A stretch of DNA of 64,000 nt from Nonomuraea fuscirosea (lineage in GTDB: Bacteria > Actinomycetota > Actinomycetes > Streptosporangiales > Streptosporangiaceae), in contig NZ_PVNG01000002.1 in NCBI RefSeq assembly GCF_003001935.1, forward strand, positions 372,001 to 436,000, written 5' to 3'. Below are positions 1 through 8,227 of the stretch, piece after piece. Every line of letters begins with the position of its first letter. Positions within the stretch are counted from its first letter, which is position 1. The notes beneath the pieces are model-generated. The model was not told the origin of the DNA, searched no databases, and worked only from the letters and a program-made list of their open reading frames with translations. A program made the translations under genes and the position numbers.

Positions 1-1421
1 TCGACCTGCCCGCCGCGCAGCCGGAGAAGTTCGCCGAGGAGCTCGCGGGGCTGATCGGCTGCGACCCGTCCGACGTGCTCAAGGTGTCCGGCAAGACCGG
101 CGTGGGCGTGCGCGAGCTGCTCGACCACGTCGTGCAGACCGTGCCCCCGCCCGTCGGCGTCGCCGACGCGGCCGCCCGGGCGCTGATCTTCGACTCCGTC
201 TACGACACCTACCGCGGCGTGGTCACCTACGTCCGGGTGTTCGACGGTCACCTGGGCAAGCGCGAGCGCATCCTGATGATGTCCACCAACGCCACCCACG
301 AGACGCTGGAGATCGGCGTCATCTCGCCGGAGCCCAAGGTCGCCGACCAGGGCCTGGGCGTGGGCGAGGTGGGCTACCTGATCACCGGCGTCAAGGACGT
401 GCGCCAGTCGAGGGTCGGCGACACCGTCACCTCCGCGGCCAAGTCCGCCACGGACATGCTGGCCGGCTACGAGCACCCCAAGCCGATGGTGTTCTCCGGC
501 CTCTACCCGATCGACGGCGACGAATATCCCGAGCTGCGCGAGGCGCTCGACAAGCTTCAGCTCAACGACGCCGCGCTGGTCTACGAGCCGGAGACCTCGG
601 CGGCGCTCGGGTTCGGCTTCCGCGTCGGCTTCCTCGGGCTGCTGCACATGGAGATCGTGCGCGAGCGGCTGGAGCGGGAGTTCGGGCTGTCGCTGATCTC
701 CACCGCGCCCAACGTGGTCTACCGCGTGGTCATGGAGGACGGGAAAGAGCTCACCGTCACCAACCCGTCGGAGTTCCCCACCGGCGGCAAGATCGCGCAG
801 GTCTTCGAGCCGGTCACCAAGTCCACGATCCTGGCGCCGTCCGAGTTCATCGGCGCGATCATGGAGATCTGCCAGGGGCGGCGCGGCCAGCTCCTCGGCA
901 TGGACTACCTGTCGGAGGACCGGGTCGAGATCCGCTACACGCTGCCGCTCGGCGAGATCATCTTCGACTTCTTCGACCAGCTCAAGTCGCGCACCCGCGG
1001 TTACGCCTCGCTCGACTACGAGCCCGCCGGCGAGCAGGAGGCCGAGCTGGTCAAGGTCGACATCCTGCTGCAGGGCGAGGCGGTCGACGCCTTCAGCGCC
1101 ATCGTGCACAAGGACAAGGCCTACGGCTACGGCGTCGACATGGCCAAGAAGCTGCGCGAGCTGATCCCGCGGCAGCAGTTCGAGGTGCCCATCCAGGCCG
1201 CCATCGGGGCCAGGGTCATCGCCCGCGAGAACATCAGGGCCATCCGCAAGGACGTCCTGGCCAAGTGCTACGGCGGTGACATCTCCCGTAAACGCAAACT
1301 GCTGGAGAAGCAGAAGGAGGGCAAGAAGCGGATGAAGATGGTCGGCCGGGTCGAGGTGCCCCAGGAGGCCTTCGTCGCCGCGCTCTCCACCGACGGCAAC
1401 GCCGACAAGGCCAAGAAGTAG
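1..1421 (+). CDS. lepA: Elongation factor 4 (LepA), 5' end outside window
   Basis: This is a ribosome-dependent translational GTPase that back-translocates stalled ribosomes. The reading frame is open from base 3, so the gene enters from the left; about 472 of the usual ~600 residues are visible. The first visible codon is the Asp that ends the NKxD (G4) motif, and the G5-like SGKTG follows about 27 residues later, so motifs G1-G3 lie upstream of the window. The remainder covers domain II, the EF-G-like domains and the LepA-specific C-terminal domain, with a lysine-rich segment ending in [16 protein letters not shown]. The gene ends in TAG and is followed by a hairpin terminator. Identity is secure. 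Confidence 0.97.
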   Translation, partial: DLPAAQPEKFAEELAGLIGCDPSDVLKVSGKTGVGVRELLDHVVQTVPPPVGVADAAARALIFDSVYDTYRGVVTYVRVFDGHLGKRERILMMSTNATHETLEIGVISPEPKVADQGLGVGEVGYLITGVKDVRQSRVGDTVTSAAKSATDMLAGYEHPKPMVFSGLYPIDGDEYPELREALDKLQLNDAALVYEPETSAALGFGFRVGFLGLLHMEIVRERLEREFGLSLISTAPNVVYRVVMEDGKELTVTNPSEFPTGGKIAQVFEPVTKSTILAPSEFIGAIMEICQGRRGQLLGMDYLSEDRVEIRYTLPLGEIIFDFFDQLKSRTRGYASLDYEPAGEQEAELVKVDILLQGEAVDAFSAIVHKDKAYGYGVDMAKKLRELIPRQQFEVPIQAAIGARVIARENIRAIRKDVLAKCYGGDISRKRKLLEKQKEGKKRMKMVGRVEVPQEAFVAALSTDGNADKAKK

Positions 1422-1435
1422 CCCCTGCGGGCCGA

Positions 1436-1466
1436 GGCCTCTGGTGTTCATCGCCGGAGGCCCTTT
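1436..1466 (+). terminator. Intrinsic terminator after lepA
   Basis: GGCCTCTGG (1436-1444) pairs with CCGGAGGCC (1454-1462) with one G-U pair across a 9-nt loop, and CTTT follows. It lies 15 bases after the lepA stop. Confidence 0.6.
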
Positions 1467-1517
1467 GTGCTGCCTTCGTCCGATCGCCATCTCGATGGCG
1501 GCGGATACGCTGAAACC

Positions 1518-2009
1518 ATGGAAGTGGTACATACGGCGCGTATGGTCCTATCTCGGGTCACGGCCGATGATCTGGACGCCGTCCACGAGATTCACGCCGA
1601 CCCGCGGACGAGCGTCTACCACCCGAGCGGCCCCGTGACCGACCTGGAGTCCAGCCGCGCCATGCTCGACCTGTGGCTGGCCGACTGGGAGGAGCGGGGG
1701 ATCGGCTACTGGGCGGCGCGGCCGGTGGACGAGCCGCTCGTGCTCGGATTCGGCGGGCTGCGCCGCGCGATCGTGGACGGGCGCGAGGTGCTGAACCTGT
1801 ACTACCGCTTCCGCCCCGCCGCCTGGGGCAAGGGGTACGCGGTCGAGCTGGCCAGGGCCGCCCTCGACGTCGGCGAGGGGCTGGGGCAGGTCGTGGCGGT
1901 GATCAGGGACATCAACCTGCCCTCGCGCCGGGTGGCCGAGCGGATCGGCATGAAGAAGGACCGGACGATCCCGTACGGAGGCGTGGCCAGCGACGTCTAC
2001 GTCACCTGA
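1518..2009 (+). CDS. GNAT N-acetyltransferase (RimJ/RimL type)
   Basis: This 163-residue protein fits the ribosomal-protein-alanine/aminoglycoside-type GNAT fold (Acetyltransf_3). It begins MEVVHTARMVLSRV, the usual 'T.RL.LR..' first strand. The acetyl-CoA loop is the AAWGKGYAVELARAAL segment near residue 105, and the C-terminal SRRVAERIGM motif is typical of the family. Acetyl-CoA is the expected donor; the acceptor cannot be told. I chose ATG 1518 over an in-frame start at 1467 because the shorter protein matches the family N-terminus, and TACGCT lies exactly 6 bases upstream (1506-1511) with no Shine-Dalgarno, suggesting a leaderless mRNA. It converges with the ABC permease gene. Confidence 0.8.
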   Translation: MEVVHTARMVLSRVTADDLDAVHEIHADPRTSVYHPSGPVTDLESSRAMLDLWLADWEERGIGYWAARPVDEPLVLGFGGLRRAIVDGREVLNLYYRFRPAAWGKGYAVELARAALDVGEGLGQVVAVIRDINLPSRRVAERIGMKKDRTIPYGGVASDVYVT

Positions 2010-2030
2010 CCCCGCTCGACCGGCGACGTC

Positions 2031-3569
2031 TCACCTCATCCGACCCGTCCGCCACACGTACCCCATGAGCACCACCGCACCCATGACCGCCTGCGCGATC
2101 AGGAACGGCGTCAGCACGGCCGGCTGCGTGAGCAGTGCGATGGCGGTAGGGAGGCAGCCGAGCAGGGCCAGGTCGGGGCCGGTGGCCGCCCAGAACAGCG
2201 GGCCCGTCGGGATGGCGCCGCCCGGGGTGTCGAGAACCGGCATCGAGTGGTCGACCGGGGCGCGTCCGGCCATCCGCAGCGCGGCGGCGGCCAGCGCAGG
2301 GCCGGCCAGCAGCCCCAGCACCCACCACGCCCCTGCCCCCGCTGTCGCGGTCGCTGTCACCGTCGCCACCGTCGCCGTCTGGGGCGTGGCGGGGACGGCC
2401 AGGGTCAGGGCGGTGAGGGCGGTGGCCGCCCAGACGCCGGCCAGCAGGGCGGGCAGGGCCGCGCGGGCCGCCAGCGCCGGGCGGCGGCCCACGCCGATGA
2501 GCCTGGCCAGGGCCGGGTTGTCGGCGTCCCTGCGGGCGCCCGACGTACCCAACGAGGCCACGGCCAGCGCGCCGGCCAGCACGGCCGCCCCCAGCGCCCC
2601 CGGCGGGCCGCCCGCCTGAGCCAGCACCGCGGGCAGTGCCGCCGTCGCCGCGACGGCCGCCAGCCGTCCCGGCGTGCGGGCCAGCTTGCGCCAGTCGTGC
2701 CAGGCCAGCGCGAACGGCGCGGGCAGCGACGGCCACCGCCTGGAGGCGAGCCGCCTGGCCCGCCAGCGGTTGTCCTCGGCGATCCAGGTGAGCGCGCCGG
2801 GGTCGAGGGAGACGGTCGCCCGCGCCACATGGCCGGCCCTGGTCGAGGCGTTCGCGAGGGTACGGGTGGGAATGCGATCGAGGGAGGTCCATGCCCGCCG
2901 TACCAGCAGGGCGGAGAGCATCGCGGCCCCCGACGCGGCGGCGGCCAGGGCGGTGAGCGGAGCGCTCGCGGCGATCGTCATCACCGTACGGAGCTGCCCG
3001 CTCATCGCCACCACGGCCAGCACCAGCAGCGCCGCCATCGCGCCGGTCAGCCAGATCTGCCAGGACGGGGAGACCTGCCCGAGCACGGCCAGCGCCAGCC
3101 CGCCCGCCGTCGCGGAGACGCCGAGCACCAGCGCGCCGACCAGCCGCCACCCGAGCTGGTCGGGCGCGCCCAGCACGGCCAGCAGCCCCACGCCCAGCAG
3201 CACGCCCGCCACCAGGGCGATCACGCCCAGCGCGCGGGCCGTCCGGCCGAGGAGGTGGCGCCGGTTCAGCGGGGAGAGCAGCAGCCAGGACGCGTCGGCG
3301 GCGGGCAGCAGCACGGGCCCCGCCGCGCGGGCCGCCGCCAGGAAGCCCGCCACGGCGAGCGCGAGCAGCGCCGCACCCGCGCCGGCCCGTACCGGGTCGA
3401 TCGGCCCGGCCAGGCCGGTGAGCAGGCCGGACAGCGGGTGCCCGAGCACGGCCGCGATCATGGCCAGGCCGAAGACGGCGGCGTAGCGGTCGATCATCGT
3501 GGCGGGGGCGCGGCCGCGCGAGCGGAGGTAGGCCCGCACCGTCCGTACGCTCGCCTCCGGCCCGCTCAC
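2031..3569 (-). CDS. ABC exporter membrane subunit (DUF6297-like)
   Basis: This 512-residue protein is very rich in Ala, Leu and Val, with about ten to twelve hydrophobic segments and no soluble domain of note. It begins at GTG (3567-3569), which overlaps the TGA of the upstream ATPase gene in a GTGA arrangement, so the two are translationally coupled and probably form one exporter. A positively charged loop around residues 225-290 (ending near PFALAWHDWRKLARTPGR) recalls actinobacterial permeases of bacteriocin/antibiotic-type ABC systems. The substrate cannot be inferred. The DUF assignment is tentative; the role as permease rests mainly on operon context. Confidence 0.7.
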   Translation of the reverse strand: MSGPEASVRTVRAYLRSRGRAPATMIDRYAAVFGLAMIAAVLGHPLSGLLTGLAGPIDPVRAGAGAALLALAVAGFLAAARAAGPVLLPAADASWLLLSPLNRRHLLGRTARALGVIALVAGVLLGVGLLAVLGAPDQLGWRLVGALVLGVSATAGGLALAVLGQVSPSWQIWLTGAMAALLVLAVVAMSGQLRTVMTIAASAPLTALAAAASGAAMLSALLVRRAWTSLDRIPTRTLANASTRAGHVARATVSLDPGALTWIAEDNRWRARRLASRRWPSLPAPFALAWHDWRKLARTPGRLAAVAATAALPAVLAQAGGPPGALGAAVLAGALAVASLGTSGARRDADNPALARLIGVGRRPALAARAALPALLAGVWAATALTALTLAVPATPQTATVATVTATATAGAGAWWVLGLLAGPALAAAALRMAGRAPVDHSMPVLDTPGGAIPTGPLFWAATGPDLALLGCLPTAIALLTQPAVLTPFLIAQAVMGAVVLMGYVWRTGRMR

Positions 3570-4189
3570 GCGCCCACCCCCGCAGGAGAGATCTGCCGGG
3601 CTCCGGCGGCCAGGCCCTCGTCGTGGGTGGCCATGACGACGGTGCCGCCCTCGTCCGCGTACGCGGCGAGCAGGCCGGTCAGGCGGTCGCGGAAGGCGGC
3701 GTCCAGGCCGCGCTCCGGCTCGTCCAGCAGCAGCAACGTGCTCGGCCGCAGCAGCGCGGCGGCCAGGCAGAGGCGCTGGCGCTGGCCGGTGGACAGGTTC
3801 AGCGGCGGCGCGTCGCCCCGCTCCGTCAGCGCGAACGCCTCCATCGCCGCGTCCACCGTCATTCTGGGACGGGCGTGCACGGCTCCCATCAGCTCCAGAT
3901 GTTCGCGCGCAGTGAGCCCCGGATACCAGGCGGGCTCGTCAGCCAGCAACGCGACGCGCCCCCAGAAGGCGGCGTCGTCGGCAGGGGGCTCGCCGAACAC
4001 CCGGATCTCTCCCGAGGTGGCCGGCTGGAGACCGGCCAGGCAGCGCAGGAGGGTGGACTTGCCCGAGCCGTTGGGGCCCACCACCGCCACGATCTCGCCG
4101 GGGGAGACGGTCAGGCGCAGGTTCCGGAGCACGGGGTTGCCGCCCAGTTCGACCATGAGGTTGTCGGTGGTGATGATCGGGTCGTGCAT
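3566..4189 (-). CDS. ABC transporter ATP-binding protein
   Basis: This 207-residue single-domain ATPase carries Walker A GPNGSGKST, the signature LSTGQRQRL (a variant of LSGGQ), Walker B LLLLDEPERGLD and a switch histidine in ATHDEG. It should energise the membrane subunit encoded directly downstream. An open frame extends upstream to 4570 but enters repeat DNA; the family-like N-terminus MHDPIITTDNLMVELGG begins at ATG 4187-4189. TACGCT lies 6 bases before that ATG (4196-4201 on the opposite strand), consistent with a leaderless start. Confidence 0.88.
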   Translation of the reverse strand: MHDPIITTDNLMVELGGNPVLRNLRLTVSPGEIVAVVGPNGSGKSTLLRCLAGLQPATSGEIRVFGEPPADDAAFWGRVALLADEPAWYPGLTAREHLELMGAVHARPRMTVDAAMEAFALTERGDAPPLNLSTGQRQRLCLAAALLRPSTLLLLDEPERGLDAAFRDRLTGLLAAYADEGGTVVMATHDEGLAAGARQISPAGVGA

Positions 4190-4253
4190 CGTACGAGCGT
4201 ATCCATCGTTCCGGCCGAGCGCGCATCGGCGACCTCCGGGTTCGGCGAGAGCT

Positions 4254-4330
4254 GAACGGGGGTTGACGGGAGCGGAACGGGGGTTGGCGGAGGTCGAACG
4301 GGGCTTGACGGGAGTCGAACGGGGGCCGGG
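4254..4330. repeat. 21-bp tandem repeat, about 3.7 copies
   Basis: Units starting GAACGGG occur at 4254, 4275, 4296 and 4317, exactly 21 bp apart, with a few substitutions. The array lies in the 265-bp intergenic stretch upstream of the ABC ATPase gene. Confidence 0.8.
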
Positions 4331-4454
4331 CGCCGCGTGCGTGATGACGCGGTCCGCGAGGCGCCAAAGGGCGGGATCCCCGGCGACGCAAGGGATTCTG
4401 TCGGTGCCACCCTCTACCTTTTCATTCCGAACACCTGTGCGACTGGAGGGTGAC

Positions 4455-4772
4455 GTGATTGCTTCTGAGCGATTCGAGCGTGCCGCGGTGCTGGGGGTGG
4501 CTGTGGCCGAGGAGGCGCGGCGGCTGCTGAAGCTGCATGTGGGCGAAGGTGAGGAGGGTGACGACGGCACCGTCCTCGTGGACGTGCCCTACCCCGACGC
4601 GGCCGTGGTCACGGCGCTGCTCGATGTGGCGGCCGAGTGTTTCGGCGAACGGGGCGACTCGGTCGAGGAGACCAGGCAGGCGGCCCTGGAGACGTTGTTA
4701 CAGCTGGCCGGGTTCGACGAGGAGTCCCAGCTCAATGCGGGCCGGCCAGGCCGTGACGGTAGGCGTACGTGA
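4455..4772 (+). CDS. Small acidic protein of unknown function
   Basis: This 105-residue protein starts at GTG 4455, preceded by GGAGGG at 4445-4450. I do not recognise a family. Residues 1-85 look like two amphipathic helices around a short strand (EEARRLLKLHVGEG then VLVDVPYPDAAVVTALLDVAAECFGERGDS), followed by an Ala/Leu/Gln-rich helix. The C-terminal AGRPGRDGRRT is basic. There is no signal peptide or membrane segment. Its last 41 bases overlap the 3' end of the convergent response-regulator gene. It appears to be a single-gene unit. Confidence 0.55.
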   Translation: MIASERFERAAVLGVAVAEEARRLLKLHVGEGEEGDDGTVLVDVPYPDAAVVTALLDVAAECFGERGDSVEETRQAALETLLQLAGFDEESQLNAGRPGRDGRRT

Positions 4773-5556
4773 CGGCCTGGGCCCGGTCCCTGAGTCGGGC
4801 CTTGGCGAAGAGGTTGTTGATGTGCGTCTTGACGGTGGCTTCGGTGATGTAGAGGCGCAGGGCGATCTCGGCGTTCGACAGGCCCTCGGCGATGAGGGCC
4901 AGCACCTCGCTCTCGCGCGGAGTGAGTCCGTCCGGCGCCTCGCCGCCCCGGCGATCCGCCGGACCGGGTTTCGCCCTGCCCGCCTGGTGGGCCGGCTCGT
5001 CGGCCGTCTCGTAAGGGGTCTCGTCGGCCGTCTTGCCGAGCGTCTTGTCGAGGGCCTCGCCGGGCGTCTTGTCGGGCTTCTTGTCGGGTGGCGGCTGGGA
5101 GGTGGTGTGGTCCGGTGGGCTGGTGTGGTCCGGTGAGGGAGGGGAGATCGTGTCCAGGAGACGGCGTTGCACCGTGGGGTCGAGCTGGGCGTCGCCGCGC
5201 ATCACCGTGGCCACGGCCGAGGCGATGTCGTCGGCGTCCGCGTCCTTGGTGAGAAACCCTCGCGCGCCCGCACGCAGCGCCGCGAAGACCGACTCGTCGT
5301 CCGAATACGTGGTGAGCACGACGACCTGGGTGGCGGGGTGGGCGGCGCGGATGCGTCCGGTCGCCTCCACGCCGTCCATGCGCGGCATGCGCAGGTCCAT
5401 CAGCACCACGTCCGGCGACTCCGCGCCGACCAGCCGCAACGCGGTCTCACCGTCGCCCGCCGACCCGACCACCTCGATCCCCGGCAACAGCCCGAGCAGC
5501 AGCACCAGTCCCTCACGCACCACCGCCTGGTCGTCGACCACCACCACTCTGATCAC
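4732..5556 (-). CDS. NarL/LuxR-family response regulator with expanded linker
   Basis: This 274-residue DNA-binding regulator pairs with the kinase encoded just upstream. The receiver (residues 1-125) has the acidic pair D8/D9, phospho-acceptor D54 in LMDLRMP and K104 in FLTKD. The LuxR-type helix-turn-helix (about 210-268) has LTPRESEVL, EGLSNAEIA and ATVKTHINNLF. Family members are usually near 215-220 residues; here about 70 residues (137-208) of Pro/Asp/Lys/Thr-rich degenerate repeats (PDKTPGEALDKTLGKTADET) separate the domains. GTG at 5554-5556 is chosen because it begins IRVVVVDDQ. The GTG overlaps the stop of a 67-codon frame in a GTGA arrangement. Confidence 0.92.
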   Translation of the reverse strand: MIRVVVVDDQAVVREGLVLLLGLLPGIEVVGSAGDGETALRLVGAESPDVVLMDLRMPRMDGVEATGRIRAAHPATQVVVLTTYSDDESVFAALRAGARGFLTKDADADDIASAVATVMRGDAQLDPTVQRRLLDTISPPSPDHTSPPDHTTSQPPPDKKPDKTPGEALDKTLGKTADETPYETADEPAHQAGRAKPGPADRRGGEAPDGLTPRESEVLALIAEGLSNAEIALRLYITEATVKTHINNLFAKARLRDRAQAVTYAYRHGLAGPH

Positions 5557-5756
5557 CGGAGGAGCACCCCCATGATCCCGTTCCCTTCGATCCCGATCCC
5601 GCGCCTGACGACGCTGCCGCTCATGCCTGGCTCCCATGCCCAGCCGTCCTCGGCCTCATCGCCGTCCCTGGTCGCGGTGCCGATCGGGGCGCGGGATCCG
5701 ACGCGAGGAGAGGAGGAGCAAAGGGGAGAGCCGTGCTCGCGAGAAGAACGGCTCAT
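5553..5756 (-). CDS. Possible 67-residue coupled small protein
   Basis: The frame fills the gap between the histidine kinase stop and the response regulator start. Its ATG overlaps the kinase TGA (ATGA, 5753-5756) and its TGA overlaps the regulator GTG (GTGA, 5553-5556). Third codon positions are about 80% G or C, with several TCT/CCT codons near the start. The product is Ser/Arg/Gly-rich, without signal peptide or recognisable domain. It may be a real small protein, or merely a coupling frame that carries ribosomes from kinase to regulator. Confidence 0.35.
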   Translation of the reverse strand: MSRSSREHGSPLCSSSPRVGSRAPIGTATRDGDEAEDGWAWEPGMSGSVVRRGIGIEGNGIMGVLLR

Positions 5757-7666
5757 GCCGGCACCCTCAGGTGCACCAGGAAGACGCCGTCACATTCGCC
5801 CGCCGACAGCGTGCCACCGAGAAGTTCGGCACGCTCACGCATCCCCACCAGTCCATACCCGCTCCTGGGTGATCCCGCCCCGGGTGACCCAGTCTGGGGC
5901 GATCCCGGTTCGGGCGATGGTTCGGGCGATCCCGGCTCAGACGGCCTGGGCTCAGACGGCCTGGGCTCGGGCGGCCCCGGCTTGGGCGATCCCGGCTCAG
6001 ACGGCCTGGGCTCAGGTAGCCCCGATTCGGGTGATTCCGGCTCAGACGGCCTGGGCTCGGGTGGCCCCGCCTCGGGCAGATTCGGCTCAGGTGACCGCGT
6101 TCTGGGTGGTTCCGTTCCGGCGGAGGTGGGGCTGATGACTCGCAGGTCGCACCAGGCCGGGCCGAAGTCGAGCTCGACCTCGGCCGGGCTGCCGGGCGCG
6201 TGGCGGCGTACGTTCGTGAGGGCCTCTTGGGTCGTGCGCAGCATCGCGAGCTCCGTCTCAGGAGAGAGTCGGCGCTCCGAGCCCGAGATGCGCAGCGTGC
6301 AGGGCCTGTGGGTGGTGCTCTCGAAGTTCTCCGCGAGAGAGCGCAGCGCCACGGGCAGCTCAGGAGGATCCTCGCGCAGCGCCGACACCGCCCGGCCGGC
6401 CTCATCCAGCCCCGACTTGGCCAGGTCGCGGGCGTGGGTGACGCGGTCGAGCGCCTCGGCCGTACGTTCCGCGCGCAGCAGCAGCTTGGCGCCTTCGAGG
6501 TGGACGAGCTGGGCGGACAGGGAGTGGGCCAGGATGTCGTGGATCTCCCTGGCGATCCTGGCCCGCTCCGCGAGCACGGCTTCCCTGGCCTCGGCGGCTC
6601 TGGCGGCTTTGCGCTGTTTGCCGGCGTACGTGACCAGGAAGATCAGGCAGACGCTGAGGATGAGCGTGAGGTCCTGCACCGGCGCGCCGGAGATCCCGCC
6701 CGCCACGATCAGCCCGGCGACGGCCAGCAACGCGACCGCCAGCGACCGCGCCAAGGTCAGGCGGCTCACCGCCAGGCTGACGCACACGAGCAGCGAGCCG
6801 ATCGTGGCCCCGCTGTGGGTGATCGAGTTCAGGGCGATGGAGAGGAGCACCCCGAGGCTGAGCGCGATCGTCGTGGCGAGTTGCGACATGCTCACCCTTG
6901 GCCGGCGCATCCTCCGCCACGCGGCTGGGAGAGAACGCCCGGACGGCTGGTCCGCGCGTACGCTGCGCCACGCGTTCGGCCGGCTGGCCGGAAAGCGGGT
7001 GCGCACGCTGCGCCACGCGCCGGAAAGGCCGGCCCGGACGCGTATGCGCAGGATCCGCCATGCGCTGAAAAGGCGGGTGCGTAGGGTTCGCCAGGCGGCG
7101 GAAAGGCTGGCCGGAAAGCGGGTGCTTTCGGTCCGCCAGACGCCGGAAAGGCTGGGCGGGAACTGCGCGTTCGGGGTCCGCCCCGTGGCTGGGAGGGAAC
7201 GTCCGGTCGGCGAGGGTGTGCGGATGGTGCGCCCCGAGGCTGGGAACGGATCCCCGGTGAACCGGCGCGGGTGTGTGCTCTCCCCTTCGGCTGGAAGCGG
7301 ACGTCCGGCCGGCGGGCTCTCACCGATGCCGATGCCGATGCCGGTGCCGGTGCCAGCGCCGGTGGTGGTGGGGCCGGTGGCGGTGGTGCCGATGGTGCTG
7401 GCGCTGGCGCTGGTGCGGGTGGTGGTGCTCGTGCCGGTCTGCGTGGCGGGGAGGAAGCCCACGTTCTTCTTACGGGGGAGGCTCCACGGGCGTGACAGGA
7501 GCAGGGCGGCGAGGAGGGAGAGGGCCAGAGCGACGGTCAGCAGGGTGACGACCAGCGGCGTACCGGTCAGGCCCGGCGCGGGTGTCTCCCGCGCCAGCGC
7601 CACGATCAGCAGCACGATCACCCCCAGCCGCAACGCGACCGGGACGAACCTGGACAGCTCACGCAT
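5753..7666 (-). CDS. DesK/NarX-type sensor histidine kinase with two large insertions
   Basis: This 637-residue membrane kinase should phosphorylate the neighbouring NarL-type regulator. Two N-terminal membrane helices (about 12-28 and 36-57) are followed by ~200 residues of Thr/Gly-rich then Trp/Arg-rich repeats (about 62-258). Four more helices follow (262-350). The HisKA_3 dimerisation domain has EIHDILAHSL with H376. The ATPase domain has the N-box EALTNVRRHA (481-490) and the G-box GYGLVGMRERAELLGG (603-618). Between them about 88 residues of Pro-Glu-Ser repeats (513-601) sit where the ATP lid should be. The start is ATG 7666 or GTG 7669; both overlap the upstream gene. The repeats raise the question of whether the kinase is active. 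Confidence 0.88.
   Translation of the reverse strand: MRELSRFVPVALRLGVIVLLIVALARETPAPGLTGTPLVVTLLTVALALSLLAALLLSRPWSLPRKKNVGFLPATQTGTSTTTRTSASASTIGTTATGPTTTGAGTGTGIGIGIGESPPAGRPLPAEGESTHPRRFTGDPFPASGRTIRTPSPTGRSLPATGRTPNAQFPPSLSGVWRTESTRFPASLSAAWRTLRTRLFSAWRILRIRVRAGLSGAWRSVRTRFPASRPNAWRSVRADQPSGRSLPAAWRRMRRPRVSMSQLATTIALSLGVLLSIALNSITHSGATIGSLLVCVSLAVSRLTLARSLAVALLAVAGLIVAGGISGAPVQDLTLILSVCLIFLVTYAGKQRKAARAAEAREAVLAERARIAREIHDILAHSLSAQLVHLEGAKLLLRAERTAEALDRVTHARDLAKSGLDEAGRAVSALREDPPELPVALRSLAENFESTTHRPCTLRISGSERRLSPETELAMLRTTQEALTNVRRHAPGSPAEVELDFGPAWCDLRVISPTSAGTEPPRTRSPEPNLPEAGPPEPRPSEPESPESGLPEPRPSEPGSPKPGPPEPRPSEPRPSEPGSPEPSPEPGSPQTGSPGAGSPRSGYGLVGMRERAELLGGTLSAGECDGVFLVHLRVPA
5864..6130. 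repeat. Degenerate repeat inside the kinase ATP-binding domain
   Basis: On the plus strand the blocks GGCTCAGACGGCCTGGGCTC, GGGCGGCCCCGG and GGGCGATCCCGG recur with variation. The minus-strand reading is PEPRPSEPGSP-type repeats. It stays in frame. Confidence 0.75.
6893..7483. repeat. Degenerate repeats encoding the kinase inter-helix loop
   Basis: Recurrent CTGCGCCACGCG-like and GGAAAGGCTGGCCGGAAAGC-like blocks encode repeated AWR.LR.RFPAS motifs. The distal part encodes Thr/Gly/Ile runs. The frame is maintained throughout. Confidence 0.65.
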
Positions 7667-8147
7667 CACCCTTCGAAAGTATCCGGTCGCCGGTCAGCGC
7701 ACGGCCCCGGCGTGCGACGAGGTACGCCTGGGTGCCGAGCGTGAGGCCGAGGAACAGCAGGGCTCCGCCGGTCGAGACGGACAGCCCTACGGCCGTTCCC
7801 ACGAAGTAGAGGCCGACCCGGGTCGCGATCGAGACCAGCCATGCCAGCAGCGTCCAGACGGTGGCCTTCGCCCAGGCGATGCCGGCGTCGTCCAGCCAGA
7901 CGCGCACGCTGCTCGCACGCCACGCGCCGAGCGCGACGGCGGCGACCGCTTCAACGGCGAAGAGGGCCAGGCTGAGTGCGGGCTGCCCGGTGTCGAAGAG
8001 CCCGCCGGACGTGAAGCCGAGCACCACCAGGGCGGCGGCGGTGACGAGGGTTCCCGTCATGCGGGCGGCGGGCCGGGTTCGGGTCTGTCGGTAGACGGCG
8101 AGCGAGAGGGCGAGAAGGACGAGAAGGGAAATCTCCACGGTGTTCAC
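7659..8147 (-). CDS. CcdC/DUF1453-like integral membrane protein
   Basis: This 162-residue protein has four to five hydrophobic helices and no catalytic motif. The pattern (short N-terminal helix, R.R.AARMTG loop, helix pairs, SVRVWLDDAGIAWAKATVWTLLAW, C-terminal ARRGRALTGDRI) resembles the CcdC-like membrane proteins that often precede DesK-type two-component genes in actinomycetes. It is the first gene of the operon and overlaps the kinase start by 8-11 bases. GTG 8147 is chosen because the protein then begins directly with a membrane helix; an upstream extension to 8252 would be hydrophilic and not family-like. It may be an auxiliary sensor for the kinase, which is inference. Confidence 0.65.
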   Translation of the reverse strand: MNTVEISLLVLLALSLAVYRQTRTRPAARMTGTLVTAAALVVLGFTSGGLFDTGQPALSLALFAVEAVAAVALGAWRASSVRVWLDDAGIAWAKATVWTLLAWLVSIATRVGLYFVGTAVGLSVSTGGALLFLGLTLGTQAYLVARRGRALTGDRILSKGDA

Positions 8148-8209
8148 GAGGTCCGACCGTAGGCAGACGCCCCCGAAACCGGATCGACCCGCGGGTTGAG
8201 CCCCCGAAT

Positions 8210-8227
8210 CTCCACCCTGGGGTGGAG
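8210..8227. promoter_or_regulatory. Palindrome upstream of the two-component operon
   Basis: CTCCACCC and GGGTGGAG flank a TG centre, a perfect 8-bp inverted repeat 63 bases upstream of the GTG at 8147. It is a plausible operator, perhaps for the cognate regulator. No binding data are available. Confidence 0.4.

Noticed and set aside
2247..4454. Long plus-strand frame running into the small gene at 4455
   Set aside because: Upstream of GTG 4455 it is antisense to the ABC permease and ATPase genes. Only the part after the GGAGGG ribosome site is credible.
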